DNA from: Blastobasis lacticolella
Lineage: Eukaryota > Arthropoda > Insecta > Lepidoptera > Blastobasidae
DNA length: 64,000 nucleotides
Reading direction: 5' to 3'
Assembly: GCA_905147135.1 (NCBI GenBank)
Contig: LR990044.1
Span: 10,420,122 to 10,484,121, forward strand
The position numbers were made by a program, and so were the translations under genes. The first letter of the stretch is position 1. Each line of letters begins with the position of its first letter. Shown here piece after piece: positions 52,461 through 64,000 of this stretch. A model generated the notes under the pieces. It did not search any database. It worked only from the letters and a program-made list of their open reading frames with translations, and was not told the DNA's origin.

Positions 52461-54879
52461 AAGAGTGCTGTATGATGTTTATGCTCTAATTGGAGCTTTC
52501 TTAAATCCCATTAACCCGTACATCTAATTATCTACCCGGCTGTCTTCCCACATTACTACACCTTAGTCGTTGTCTCAAATCCGCAGCTATCTTCTACTCC
52601 ACTTTCCGTCTGACTTACGGCGTGAGCCCATCCACATCCACTTCTATTTTCTTTTGACCTATGTTTTCGTGTGTCGGTGTTACGTATCGGATCTTGAAGA
52701 GCTAGCCTGGGTGGAGTGATTATCTGAACCGAGTAGCTGAAAAGGACTAAATGCAAAAGGCCCATGCTCGCATTCCTACAAAATGTGGTCCCTAGTCTCT
52801 AAAGGCTATCTGCATAAAAACTCCGCAGATTCGTTTAGAGCTGCAGGACCGTTTAATGTAGTAGCTTTGGGTAGAAGAAGATTGAAAGAGATAAGAACAA
52901 GAATATATCGAATTATTAAGTAAAACAAAGTCCCCGCCACGTCTGCTTAACTGAATACTATCTTAAACTTTATGGATTTTGTTTCACCCATACAAGTGGA
53001 CGTATAAGGTGAGTCACATATATGGTTTAGTTTACCTGTGGAAGCCAGCGTTTACTAGTTAATACTAAATTATAAAATTCTCATTAAAATCCACCTCGTT
53101 AGCTCCTTGTCAACATAGTTGCTTGTTGAGGTAGTTTTATGGTTATTTTAATTTATATCGACTAGCCACTTACATACGGAAACCGTATTTTATTTGCGAA
53201 TCGCTACACAGGCGTATCGATTTAATTCAGAGCCACCATGAAAATATCGAAGACGATCGTAAAATCATTTTACGACCCCCTCCATTACCATAGGACGAAG
53301 AAAACATACCATTATAGATATGTGGTTATGTTTTATACGTGGTATTGTTGGTAGTTGCATATTTAAATAGGTCGTTTAGAAATCGTGATTGTTATCGATC
53401 GATTGTATTTTGACGTCGCACTGCAGTTTGTTTTGAAGTAATATCGAAGTAGTAGTCCATGTGAATAATATTATGAATATTATTCATTAAGCGTTAGATA
53501 TTTCGCTGATAGTTTTACATGAAAAGAGAGTATAGGTACCTACGAGTACATAGGTTTATAAGTAACTGGCAATCGAGATTCGTTCATGATAGAGCTATGA
53601 TAAACCACTTTTTAGTTTTTTCCCAAACCTAGATAGGTGTTAAAGATTTGGTATTAAATTTTGACAGATTACTTTTTATAATAGTACCCTTCATTTCCAT
53701 GTCTGCAATTTAATTCCCGTTTAGTAAGGATCTACAGCGGCGACCTATTAGAGATTCCAGGTTTTGATACTCAAGCTGCGTGAGTAATACTGTTTTGAAA
53801 CCCGCAATTTTCGTTAATAAATAAAGATATAATTGTTCTTCCTAAATTCTCGTCATTCCTTAAAAACATAGAGAAATCGATAAATAGCGGAAGAATTTAT
53901 TGTCTAGTAATACTTACCTATGTAACGATAATATTTACAGTGTTACTTCACTAGTAACGACTTTTTTTTTTAAATAAACGTTTATTTTTGTCTAAGTAAA
54001 GTAGCGTTCTCATAGTGCTCGTCTGTAAATAAACGCACAGCATTCAATATAGCTCTGAATGCAGTGCAATTTCGTTCAGTTTACCGGACGCATAGCGCCG
54101 ATTGCCACTCAAGAAATGTCGTTAGAACCCTCTGCGTGCGCGCGTACTGTGAGTCCTCAGTCAGACAATTTCTGAGGGATTATGGGGTCCACCAATCTGT
54201 TGGAGGGCTGACTCGGCAGAGGCCGCATTCGCCGAATGATGGTGATACTAAATCTGAAAATACGTTTTAAACTTAGTTTTGTTTTAAAACCGCCGCGCCG
54301 TACAAACATGGTGCTCAAATAGAACACTTTGTATTGAAGAGTCTCGGAGTCCAGACATGAATACAGTTATGAATACTTGAATTTTAAGAACATGGTACCC
54401 TTAGTTTGAGTTACCTATGTTAAAAATGTCTATGACTTAATTTAATAAGTATAAAATTATTATGATTTATTTTGTACAATTATAATATTTGCATGCCCAA
54501 AATTGGTGTTAACTCAGAGATACTCACAAACATTATAATATCTTGATGAATCTGTATGCTTACCTGTGTCACAAATAAATGCCTTCTTCTTTTCCTTTTG
54601 CCTTTGCCCGCATTGACAACTATAATAATAGCAATATTTTGTTGCCAGAAACCGCAATCGTTCCAAAACCCCAGTGCCACTTAACCTAATTAGGCATCGG
54701 GCTGAGTGGAGTAACGCTAGGAGAAACATTGCCCCTCGAACAAGCCAACTGCAGACTAAATACCTGGACGACGGCCAGAGCAAACGCCGAACCCAAACGT
54801 GAAACAAATCCATGCTCTGGATTCGAATATTTACGCCATAGTATCAAACAAGACTGGGGTAAAGAAATGGAGTATGGGA
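52461..54879. other. 2.4 kb without a recognised gene
   Basis: Frames such as 54064-54270 (plus) and 54480-54813 (minus) have no recognisable domain or clear splice pair. Confidence 0.4.
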
Positions 54880-55222
54880 GCGTCGGTGGCTAAGTGGTTA
54901 CGGTATTCGTCTCGTAAGCGATAGGTACCTGGCTCGAATCCCGCTGCGGCCATGTACCTATGACTCTTTTTTGAGTTTTGTACATTAGTTGAATACTAAC
55001 CGATACTCTTACGGTGAGAGGAAACATCGTGATAAAACGTGCATTATCAAGGTGACTGAATGTGTAACCATAATCCAATCTGGTCAGGTTCCCCTGGTAG
55101 CACGCTGATGGAGGTCTGATGGCAGTCGCTCTACTGATCTGCCAAATCCTGGATCATGGTCAAAGAGGACAAAGGGCCCCTGTGCGCGAGAGCGCAACCT
55201 GAACATTATCGCTAAGATGATG
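54880..55222 (+). repeat. tRNA-derived SINE (family S), copy 6
   Basis: GAGCGTCGGTGGCTAAGTGG head, CTCGTAAGCGATAGGTACC, then complete body to TATCGCTAAGATGATGGTG. Confidence 0.88.
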
Positions 55223-55855
55223 GTGACTTCCTAACTATAGAATTCGATAATGAAGAGACGTTTTAAAATATTAATAGAATATTATAAATCTCTAGAGATA
55301 ATCTCAAGTCTATTTCAAGTAATAAATACAGTCGTTACCAAAGGAACTACAAACATATACAACTGCCTACCACGCGGTCGGCTTCCCCAGACGTCTCAAG
55401 ACGTTTGGCGATGCAGCAAGCCTGGAGGGTGGACCAGCCATAGCCAAACCTACCACTTGTCATTCTGTTAAGTACAAATGAGCATAGATAAGTAACCTTG
55501 TTACCTACGCCACGCACGCAGCACCGGCGCCGGTTGGCCATCACGCGCCTGAAAATATGCGGCGCGTCCCGTATTTGTGATCAAAATGTAAATTGTTCGC
55601 GCACACGCGATCTCGTCACGTGGAATAGCATTATGTAACCTCCCTCTTACTGGGGATTACCCCTGTTTTCGGGTGCGTGTCGAAATACTCATAAGATCTT
55701 GGGGCTCAACTATGTAGGCATCTAGTTGCTAGTATTTCTGTCGCTTTTGATACGGTAATGGGTCGGTGTAGTAATGTAATACCACAGACTAAGAGGCAAT
55801 GTACATTACATGGAATAACACGAGTACAATTTGAGTCATTCATCATACTTTGTAC

Positions 55856-56010
55856 ATCATCATCATCCTAGCGCTTACCCCGGTCTCTGTTAGGGTCCGC
55901 TTTCCTGCTTATTCTTCTCCACTTCGCCCGGTCTTCGGCATCCCCGGGTCGTAGGCCGTTGGCTCTCGCGATGTCAATTCATCGCTTCTTGGGTCATCCG
56001 TCAGGTTCAT
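55856..56010 (-). pseudogene. RTE-type LINE 3' end
   Basis: The minus strand reads RAKWRRISRKADPNRDRGKR then stop and an Asp-coding GAT-repeat tail. Same C-terminus as 52330-52460. Confidence 0.7.
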
Positions 56011-56917
56011 ACACCTATTTCCCATGTATCCCCGAGGCTTACGCAACACATGGTTAGTACAATGCATACCTACAACTTCATCACGACTCTGTCGCTTCGA
56101 GACATGTTCGTGAACCGAAAGCGGTGGCGGTTCAAGAGCTCACATCTATCTCACTATCTGCCTAGGCCTACGCTGAAGGATATCTTGAATTTTTTAGAGG
56201 AATTGGGTTGGCAGGAACATTAGTGTTACCCAAACTATAATATCCACCCACACGTAAAAGAGGCGCAAAGTCGGCGAGTTACAGAAAATACTCGGGTATA
56301 TCTAATCTAATATACCTGGGCCTAGCCCTACGCTCCTACGCTTCAACCATATAGTATTCGTATGTATTCTGTGACAGCGGTAGGCGTTGTGTCGCCTAAC
56401 CGTAACCGCAACCTAATCGACATACAGGCGGTGCTGATCCGCTCCGTTTACGTAGTTCTACGTACAGCGGACGCTTAGTAGATGCGATACCGAACCGGTG
56501 CCGATCAGTTTACGTCCCGTTTTGCGGTTTCACACTTTTCTTTCTTAAACATGACGGCGATATACGATAAAGCGATGCAGACACGTAGGCAAGCAGAGTT
56601 ACGTAGTTGCCCCACTAGATATTGTGTGCTAGGCAGACGGGTTCGATAAAGTTTTGCGTGCGTCATCTATGACTCGGAGGAAAGGACGTGTTATATACCC
56701 GGATGTGATGCCATTCTGCTCTCATATAGAAGTAGGAAGTATTAAGCCAAGCTTAACAACGAAACTGGTTATTACTGGTAACTGTATTTTGAGATGTTGT
56801 GTTGTTAAATGTGAACAATAGGTTACGTGTTACATAAGTTACTAACTTAGTACATTATATAAAATGCTTGAGTTGAATGTAATTGAGTGTTTCTTGTATT
56901 CGTAGCTTAGTATAGAT
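56011..56917. other. No recognised gene
   Basis: Includes a short palindrome ACGTAGTTCTACGT at about 56450 and a GC-richer stretch 56390-56640. Confidence 0.4.
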
Positions 56918-56923
56918 ACACCA

Positions 56924-57977
56924 CAGGGGCGTAGCTACCGCCGTATCTGCCGTATCAATTATACGGGGCCCCCGGGCCATAGGGGCCCCCAAAGGTGTGT
57001 AAGCAAAAACTCGTTATCCATAATTTCAGTTAAACTTTCCCTATTTCCCGATAAAAATAATTATTTTATAGAATTTCAGACCAGGGTCGGAGGCCCCTAC
57101 GCAAAAAAGACAATTGAAATCAAGTGATACAATCCGTTTTCATTCACCTTTCGTCAAAGAGATACCTATTTATTATTTTTATTGAAAAAAACAAGACAAC
57201 GTAGTGCCCTCCACGCGCACTCATTTATTACTTCGTTGAATTTTGGGTAAAATGTGCGCCTATCAGATGGCAAAAATGGTAACAATTTTGATCACATATT
57301 AAAAATTTCATATTTTCAGAACTATCGGTAGCACTAAAGGCTTAAGAAACTTCTTACTCCGTTCTTTCTTAAACGGGTCATATGGATCTGGTTCATAATA
57401 TACCTTGGCCCACACGCCCACACCCATAATCGTCTTGGCTAACACGCAATCAATATTTGAATTTGTCTGTTTTCAAGTTAATAATGGAACGTTTTGATAG
57501 CAAAAATATTGAAAGAAATTTCGAGTTCTTACGCTCGCTCATTAACTGTTCGCGAAGTTGATTTTATTATATGTAAATTCTCGTCAAAAATTTCGAGATA
57601 GCCCGGCGCTATCGACATTTTGCTGATTTTACGGAATTTTTTATTTAAATCGCGCAAGGCTTTAATGGATAAATTACAAAAATTTCGAGCTCGCTGCGCT
57701 CGCTCATTCAATGGTATAAGTCATAATCGCGCAAGGTATTAATATAGCGAAGCCAAAGGCCAATATATCAAAAATTCCTAGCCCTACCTAGCCTCGCGAA
57801 ACTGACTGTCTGTTAGAGACTATTGTCACACAAATGTAGAGCTCGCTATGCTAGTCCATTTATTGACTTAAGCTGAGACTAGGATTTAAGTTACTCATTA
57901 GTAAAGTAGTTGGGGGTATCTGCTAGGGGGGCCCCAATAATTGATACGGGGGCCCCGAAGGGCACGCTACGCCACTG
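56924..57977. mobile_element. 1.05-kb non-autonomous DNA transposon with CAGKGGCGTAGC ends
   Basis: Left CAGGGGCGTAGC and right CAGTGGCGTAGC (reversed) are inverted ends, each followed by GGGGCCCCC and CGTATCAATTAT tracts. ACACCA stands at 56918-56923 and 57978-57983, the target duplication. There is no transposase. Internally it carries TTCGAGCTCGCTGCGCTCGC-type tracts (57508-57700). Confidence 0.85.
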
Positions 57978-58249
57978 ACACCATCAATATTAATTTCTGA
58001 AATAAGTCGTTTATTAAATATTTGGAAGCATACAATTGGATGTGGAAGCATAAATTTCCACCACACCACCATACCTACACCACAAAATATAACGACCCCG
58101 CAGGAAGTTTTAGAAAAGTCTTCTAACTCCCCGAAATACGATAAGAACAGCCATATAAAAATACTTTCGTTAAGAACAAAGTAAAAAACACTGGTATACT
58201 TTATACCATCGCCATGTCATATTATATTCTACAGTGTAAGGGCACCGTA

Positions 58250-58388
58250 GATTATCCTATCCTGATCAATTTAATCTGGATGCCTTCAAGACTAGAGTGA
58301 ATAGACTGCTCCATCATGGCTGCATCGTCACTTACCACCAGGTGAGGTGACGGTCAAATGCCTGGCTAGTCAATTCTAAAAAAAAAAC
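58250..58388 (+). pseudogene. LINE RT C-terminal fragment (FPDHYNLDAFK lineage)
   Basis: YPDQFNLDAFKTRVNRLLHH then stop, followed by GGTCAAATGCCTGGC and a poly(A). Same lineage as 60262-60718 and 62060-62268. Confidence 0.75.
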
Positions 58389-58471
58389 CTACGTCATCGA
58401 GTACAAGAAAAATTCCACTTTGTAGCGATAGAAGAAACGTTGATCTGCCCATGTACAACCTGGCACAAAAT

Positions 58472-58531
58472 AAAAGTTGACGTTTGGCAACCTGGCACAA
58501 TAAAGTGGCAGGTTGCCAAAAGTCAACTTTT
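58472..58531. repeat. 27-bp near-perfect hairpin
   Basis: Arms 58472-58498 and 58505-58531 (AAAAGTTGAC-TTTGGCAACCT) enclose a 6-nt loop AATAAA, with two mismatched positions. CAACCTGGCACAA also occurs directly repeated at 58457 and 58489. Confidence 0.9.
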
Positions 58532-59698
58532 CCTAGCTATAGTACTTACTTGTCTTCTTGTGTGTCTTCTAGAAGTAAAAAAAACCAGTCTACTTCACAT
58601 CCTCTTAGCAGTTTCGCTTTTCACTTTAACGTGTCATTAATATTGTCTATTAGTTCATTCTTTCAATCTTTCTAGTAAAAAATAAAAAGTGTAGATAATT
58701 TGATAACTAATTAAAATGTAATTTGTGTACTTTAGGTATCTCAAAAATAAATATCCACAATTGACAGACGATTAGAAAATATAATTCAGAATCCAATCAC
58801 TTGAGTTTCTTTTCATGGAAAATTAATTTGAAAGAGAAGAACACAATTACGACTAATAATTTCTTAGAATATTCCAAAACCATGCTTGCCTAATGATAAA
58901 GGGAATAAGTATGAACAACGAGTCTAATATTAAATGTGGAAATTTACAGAGTTTGTTTGGATTTCATTAAGTAATTTTCGAGGAAATGAATTTGTGTGGA
59001 CAGCTGTAGCAATTATGCGAAGAAATATTACCGTATTAATTGTGAATTATTGCTGAATTTAATGAGGGGGTGGCTGGGTAAACGTGTCAGCAATTTAAGT
59101 CACTAAATAATACGTAAGTAGGATGAATTTGTCGTATTTTGTGCCTGTTTACTTGTTAACTTGGAGTTAATAATTAAAACCTACATTCCTTTTTGGGATT
59201 GTATGTGCATCGTACAAAGGTACTAGGCAAAGGCCTAACGTGTAAATTATGACATAGATATCCCATCTTATTGACTTTTAGACTAGAGTTTTCTATGAAT
59301 AGCAAAAAGTATTAATCTACATAAAGTTGAAGAGAAAGTAGAATTTTTTTCAACTTTTATAGTCGTGGGTAATGGAAGGATACTAGAGGCATGCCTAAGC
59401 CTGAATACTGATCCTATGATCAGTTGTTGACATGCTGCGGTTAGGAAATTCATTCTATGATGTCCTTCGACCAAGTAGGTACCTATTTGCAAGATTACAT
59501 CAAACAATGGAGGCGTATAACAAATATTTTATGCGGCTAGAGACTTAAACACGCAACCAATGCCTAAATTATACTAGAGCCATCTTTCCTGGTCGGGGGA
59601 AATTATTGAATTGCAAATTCGATTTAGACAACTGTCCGCTGGATGTGCCTTCTCCTAAAAGTTCCCAAACCAAATTTGATTTAAACTGGTTCAGTGGT
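58532..59698. other. No recognised gene
   Basis: AT-rich; a 74-codon frame at 59283-59507 has no domain. Confidence 0.4.
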
Positions 59699-60012
59699 TT
59701 GAGCGTCGGTAGCGTAGTGGTTAAGGGACGCGACTCGTAAGCGAGAGGTCCAGGGTTTGAATCCCACTGTGGCCATGTACCAATGACTCTTTTCTAACTT
59801 ATGCACATTAGATCAATACTAAATCCTGCACACATTGGCGACTGAATATGTAACCATGATCCAATCTATTCAGGTGCCCCTGTCAACAGGGTTACGGAGG
59901 TCAGATGGCAGTCGCCCCACTGTAATTGTATAGTAATGTAAAAATAAAACGCCACTTGGATCATGGTCAAGGCGGACTGCGGGCCCTCGTGCGCGAGAGC
60001 ACTACCTGGACA
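59699..60012 (+). repeat. tRNA-derived SINE (family S), copy 7
   Basis: GAGCGTCGGTAGCGTAGTGG head, CGACTCGTAAGCGAGAGGTC, body with a deletion after the ACATTAGATCAATAC segment and a short insertion near 59930. Confidence 0.85.
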
Positions 60013-60261
60013 TGATTTAGTGTTTTGACCCTGAAAGCATAATAGGCAGTCTTACTTTTACATTCATTTTGTAACTTTGTATGGATGTGTATTAATTTGT
60101 GGCACTCGATAGTCTCTTTGCCTACCCTTGTGGGTACCTATGTTTTTGTACAAGTACATCATAATTACGTCAATAATAAAATAGTAACACATATTTTACC
60201 AATGTCGATTCTTTTATTCCTCAAGTCAGCAGTACCACCTTTAAGGCACTATTAATATCAA

Positions 60262-60718
60262 GTAAAGAGGTATCAGGTGCCCTAAAAAGTGCAACGCGGA
60301 TTCTTCGCGAACGGATGAGCGGACGTTGTCCGTCGAGGAAGAATTGCGTTCAGAGGGCTTAGTGTGAGTTTCGCTTCGTTTTTACTTTACTATCGCGTTT
60401 GCGTTTACATGAAAATTAATATGAAAAAATGTATAGCGCCGTCTAGTGGTACGTAAATGAAGTTATTTTCTTCATACTAATTTCGACGTAAACGCAAACG
60501 CGATAGTAAAGTAAAATCCAAGCGAAACTCACACTAAGCCCTCAGTTCGTTGTGGATCTCGGTCGACTTTGGTGAAATCCTAATCACTATAATCTGGAGG
60601 CCTTCAAAGCTAGCGTGAATAGGCTGTTCCTAGACAGACATGCTCCATCTTCGGCCGCAGCGTCATTTATCGCCATGTGAGATGTCGGTCAAATGCCTGG
60701 CGTCTAGTTTTAAATAAA
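60262..60718 (+). pseudogene. LINE RT C-terminal fragment interrupted by a MITE
   Basis: The upstream part 60262-60352 and downstream part 60544-60718 belong to one LINE. Downstream it reads PNHYNLEAFKASVNRLFLDR then HAPSSAAASFIAM and stop. The MITE at 60353-60543 separates them. Confidence 0.7.
60353..60543. mobile_element. MITE (family M), copy 2
   Basis: Arms of about 55 bases (GAGGGCTTAGTGTGAGTTTC ... to CGCGTTTGCGTTTAC) are inverted with only a few mismatches. The loop carries GTATAGCGCCGTCTAGTGGT. Related to 50294-50462. Confidence 0.9.
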
Positions 60719-61287
60719 TGCAACTATCTACCTAATATTAGAAATTACAAAATATCTCTTACAAAATAAGCCACGAAGCTCTCCAAATTCCGTATCCACT
60801 GAAGCCAATTCCAGCAGTATTATCCCTAGACCCTCGTAAAGACCCATCAGCCACCGGCGGGCGGTCGTCTCAATTCAATACAGCTCACATGCAAATGGTC
60901 GGTGATTGTCGTTTGTATGGGCCACAGGTAAATAATCCATCGGCCAGCCTTGGTGACGCTTTATCTACTAATCTACCGATTGCTTCACGGAGGCATCGAT
61001 TTTAAAGTTACGTTTTATAGGAGGTTTATTTTGTTATTTATTTTATCTTAGGACAGTTTCCATCGGCAGTCGACAAAAGTAAGGAAGTTTATTGATGCCG
61101 TTGACTATAAAAATGCGGGAAATGACGAGAAATCTGTATCTCTAATAAATATTAGAACAATGGTTCTCAGAAACAAAAAAAATATTTAGGTATCTATTTG
61201 TCAATATCTGCAAACCTTGACCATCTTCAAAACTATCGTGAAACGTGCTCCGAATTATGCCGATGAAAATTCGCCATAAGTTATTTA
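60719..61287. other. No feature recognised
   Basis: No repeat or supported frame. Confidence 0.4.
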
Positions 61288-61368
61288 AGGCGCTGTCCTA
61301 ATTGGCAACGGTCGTACGACGCACGTCGCCTGATCAATAGGAGGGCTCAAAACCGTTTAGGACAGCAT
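61288..61368. mobile_element. Small palindromic element (family P), copy 3
   Basis: GGCGCTGTCCTAATTGGCAA at the left and TTAGGACAGCATC at the right are inverted ends. The inner right arm is deleted. Confidence 0.7.
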
Positions 61369-62059
61369 CTTTTTTTTATACCACTGAGGTGGCAAACAAG
61401 CTAAGAGTAAATATCAAAATCAATACCTAGTTAATTTTCAAACCATCAAAAATGAAGTCATAGACGTACGTCTTTTTGTCATACTGTAGACAAACAGAAC
61501 AGGCAAGCAGCGGCACCGGAGTTACTGGGTCTCCCTTGGAATTGCCAGAATTATTACATGAAAGGATTCATCTCCTTTCTGGAAACCAACATCACGAACG
61601 AATTAAAAGTGCGTTCATCGCGTGATTCCAAGAGCTGAACCTTGACGAGGTAGTGGTTAGTGAAATGCGGATGTGCTCTTCCACGTCCTTCGCCGTCAGC
61701 GTATAGTCAAGCTGAACAACGAAGTCTATTCTTCTGGACAGAACAATGCTCCGCTTGTGTCTAAGGATAATCCTAACTACAATGCGGCAATAGACAAACA
61801 GTACTACTAAAAAGTCCAAGTGTACTTGATGCCACTAGAAAAGAAGCATCTGCATTGATATGTAATATCACATGGGCGATATTTTACGTTTACCATCAGG
61901 TGGGCTGTCTGTGTCACTGAGCAACATAAAAATACCGTAATTTATTATGCGTGTAACTGCGGATAAATGTCGGGTTACTCGTAAACTAAGGTACAGGGTA
62001 AGAAACCCGAGTAAGACCTTAAATAGGTCTAATTGTCACCGCGATAGTTAAAGCATTAC
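61369..62059. other. No feature recognised
   Basis: A 75-codon minus frame at 61592-61819 lacks a domain. Confidence 0.4.
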
Positions 62060-62268
62060 ATTATAACTCGATCTTATTTACTTTGCTCTTTATTTTTTCT
62101 TTTCTTTTTTAGGCTCCATAGGCATTTGACCGTAATCTCACTAATTGGTAAGTCACGATGCGGCCGAGATGGAGCATACCTGTCTAGGAAGAGCATTTTC
62201 ACTGCAGCCTTGAAAGCGTCCAGATTATAATGATCAGGGAACACACTCGCAGGCAACGCTTAACTTAC
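62060..62268 (-). pseudogene. LINE RT C-terminal fragment (FPDHYNLDAFK lineage)
   Basis: The minus strand reads LPASVFPDHYNLDAFKAAVK then MLFLDRYAPSRPHRDLPISE, with an A-rich tail. Better preserved than its relatives at 58250 and 60545. Confidence 0.8.
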
Positions 62269-62929
62269 TTCTCGTAAATATTAGCCCCTCAAGCCTTACC
62301 GAAATGCAGCATTTACAGCCATTGTTCCACCACCGACAAGCCTCGGAACATCGGGCGAATGTTTTGGCTTTGCGACCTCGTTAGCGCACCACTTATGAAC
62401 TCCCAATTATGCGAATGTGTTTGGCAGGTGTTGCCGTGGGACGGAATTCGTCAGAGGCCCATCCATTATGCGAGCGTCTAGTTTCCAAAGCGGGATGCAA
62501 ATGATTGGCGAATTCGCGACAAATTCGTGACTACCGGCGGACAGGTGTCTGGTATTGGGTTCGTGTGTTTTACCAAAGAGATGCCTAGATAGGTAAGTAG
62601 GTGCTTTTGTTAGTTGAGTACCTTTTGGTCCAGTTTTTGTTAATTTGATAAAGGTATTGTAAGACCCTTTGATTATGTACATAATGAGCGAAGCGAATTT
62701 TAATTTTATGGTGATAACCATTGTTTAACTTTGATCCATTGTTCTTTAAAGACAGAGTGCTTTCTTTTGAATAACCGGACGTTCTGGTGACCTTCGCCTT
62801 ACTCCGGACCTTCAACACTTCAGTTCTCATAAAATTATCACATAGGGGTCGTCTTTTGAACCCCTACAAAATCACGTTGACCCATTCAAGAAAGCATTCG
62901 ATACATTTATAAAAAAAATCTAAGGGCAG
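62269..62929. other. No confirmed gene
   Basis: GATAG|GTAAGTAGG at about 62590 is a near-perfect splice donor on the plus strand. The 190 bases before it are less AT-rich, but no frame reaches it without a stop. Confidence 0.35.
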
Positions 62930-63200
62930 TAGATACAATCCCAACGCCATCAACAGGGAGAGGGAGTTCATATTCACACCTTGGAGCCAAATTCGTACCG
63001 AAGGTTCCAGAGAATCTTTCTCCCACACGCACGCTAAGTTTATGGGAGAGTATAACATGGAGTCTTTCAAGAAGGGGGTGCTAAGGTTTTTGCGTGGTCG
63101 GAAACGCGTGGGTGAATCCCCTTGTATTGTAAACGTCCATAGGCTACGGTGACGCTTACTATCAGGCAAGCCGTAAGCTTGATGCAACCATTTGTTAAAT
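62930..63200 (+). pseudogene. LINE RT C-terminal fragment
   Basis: Reads YNMESFKKGVLRFLRGRKRV then GESPCIVNVHRLR and stop, with upstream sequence in a shifted frame. Same lineage as 15868 and 50060. Confidence 0.75.
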
Positions 63201-64000
63201 AAATAAAAAATTCTCATCCTTACTACAACAAAAGTTTTACAGTAGCTATAACGGAGAATAAATCATGTTTCGGATTCGAATATTATTTAAAGGAATGCAT
63301 TAAATGGTTTAACTCATGTCCAAAAAGGAAAGGAAATTTGCATGAACCACTATCCAATAGCCAAACCCATATCACGTATTTGGTTTTATATTGCAAGTAC
63401 AATAGACGCTACAAAGTTAGGTAAGCAAAGTGGAATTAGTTTATTGTAAGTAATCTTACTTTACATTATTAGACCCCAATTTGACTCAAATAATAACAAA
63501 TAATGATAATATCTTCGAGTGACAGTTATAAATAAAATATCACACGCAACCAACACAAAAAAAATGCTTTTAGGAAATTAGCTACTTATTTTCTAGCAGG
63601 TACAAGTAATACCTACTTTTGTAAGTCTATAATAAATAATAAAAAGGAGTGTTTTCTGTGTTTTTCTTATTAGATACATGATAGATCTTTATGTTGTAAG
63701 ATTATGCTTTGATCTTCAGTTTCGGTGGATGCGAATTTCATTCGTTCCACCTTACTTTGCCTCACTTTGCCTGTAGTCGCTCTGCAGCCGACTGTATCTT
63801 GTTCCCAGTTCAAATATAGCAATTCCCTTCCTCAATCGCATTGAGCCACCGAAAGGACGCTTCACATGTCGTGTAAACACGCTACGGGACTTAACTCGGA
63901 CACCTTATTTTTGAAAGTGCGGCTTTTCTGGCGGTTCGACCATGAATTGGGTATTATCACAAATTTCTCGATTATAGTGAACACTACTACCTATTGTCAG
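63201..64000. other. No feature recognised
   Basis: AT-rich to the window edge. Confidence 0.4.

Noticed and set aside
62400..62595. Exon ending at a near-perfect donor
   Set aside because: All frames leading to the donor contain stops close to it.
1..64000. CRISPR array, operon or phage-like region
   Set aside because: Repeats are transposon-derived and spaced irregularly; no prokaryotic gene organisation.

Overview
This is AT-rich, repeat-dense eukaryotic DNA that looks like a moth or butterfly (Lepidoptera). The signs are an intronless cuticular-protein gene with HFIKKRS modules, a D34D mariner, a Helitron-type element ending in CTAG, several LINE families whose 3' ends recur across the window, and at least two tRNA-derived SINE families. 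There is no operon structure, CRISPR array or prokaryotic signal. Family names rest on motif recognition; no database was searched.

Host genes. The one confident gene is a minus-strand cuticular protein at 24943-25725, with a TATA box, an initiator and a poly(A) signal. Weaker evidence supports isolated exons. On the plus strand there is an initiator/DPE promoter with a first exon at about 1144-1343, a 104-nt internal exon at 4336-4439, a possible Cys-rich exon after 28594 and a possible terminal exon at 48676-48756. On the minus strand there is a possible terminal exon at 283-555 and a 55-nt exon at 42351-42405. One reading is that the window is mostly intron of a large plus-strand gene with the cuticle gene nested antisense inside it. 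This is inference: exon 4336-4439 cannot splice directly to 48676 without a stop, so intermediate exons would be needed.

Layout. 0-9 kb: candidate exons, LINE 3' scraps, a G-rich block and a Ser-like SINE with a 13-bp target duplication. 9-14 kb: a SINE, a flanked MITE, a decayed LINE reverse transcriptase (RT), another MITE and a 1.3-kb mariner with two frameshifts. 15-19 kb: small palindromic elements and two 5S-rRNA-like repeats, one split by a palindrome. 21.6-24.2 kb: a 5'-truncated LINE with an open RT frame, inserted inside a tRNA-Gly SINE. 25 kb: the cuticle gene. 26-28 kb: a 1.1-kb TA-flanked element carrying four exact CArG boxes. 30-39 kb: SINEs, a SINE-in-SINE nest abutting a second LINE RT, and a Helitron at that LINE's 5' end. 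35 and 41 kb: very GC-rich palindromes. 46-52 kb: decayed RT, a split tandem duplication, MITEs and a short exon candidate. 54-64 kb: SINEs, a 1.05-kb element with CAGKGGCGTAGC termini, LINE 3' ends and MITEs.

The mobile elements explain most of the long reading frames other than the cuticle gene. No new defence or metabolic system is visible. The best leads are the cleavable repeat cuticle protein, the nested-insertion histories, the 5S-like SINE, the CArG-bearing element and several perfect hairpins.
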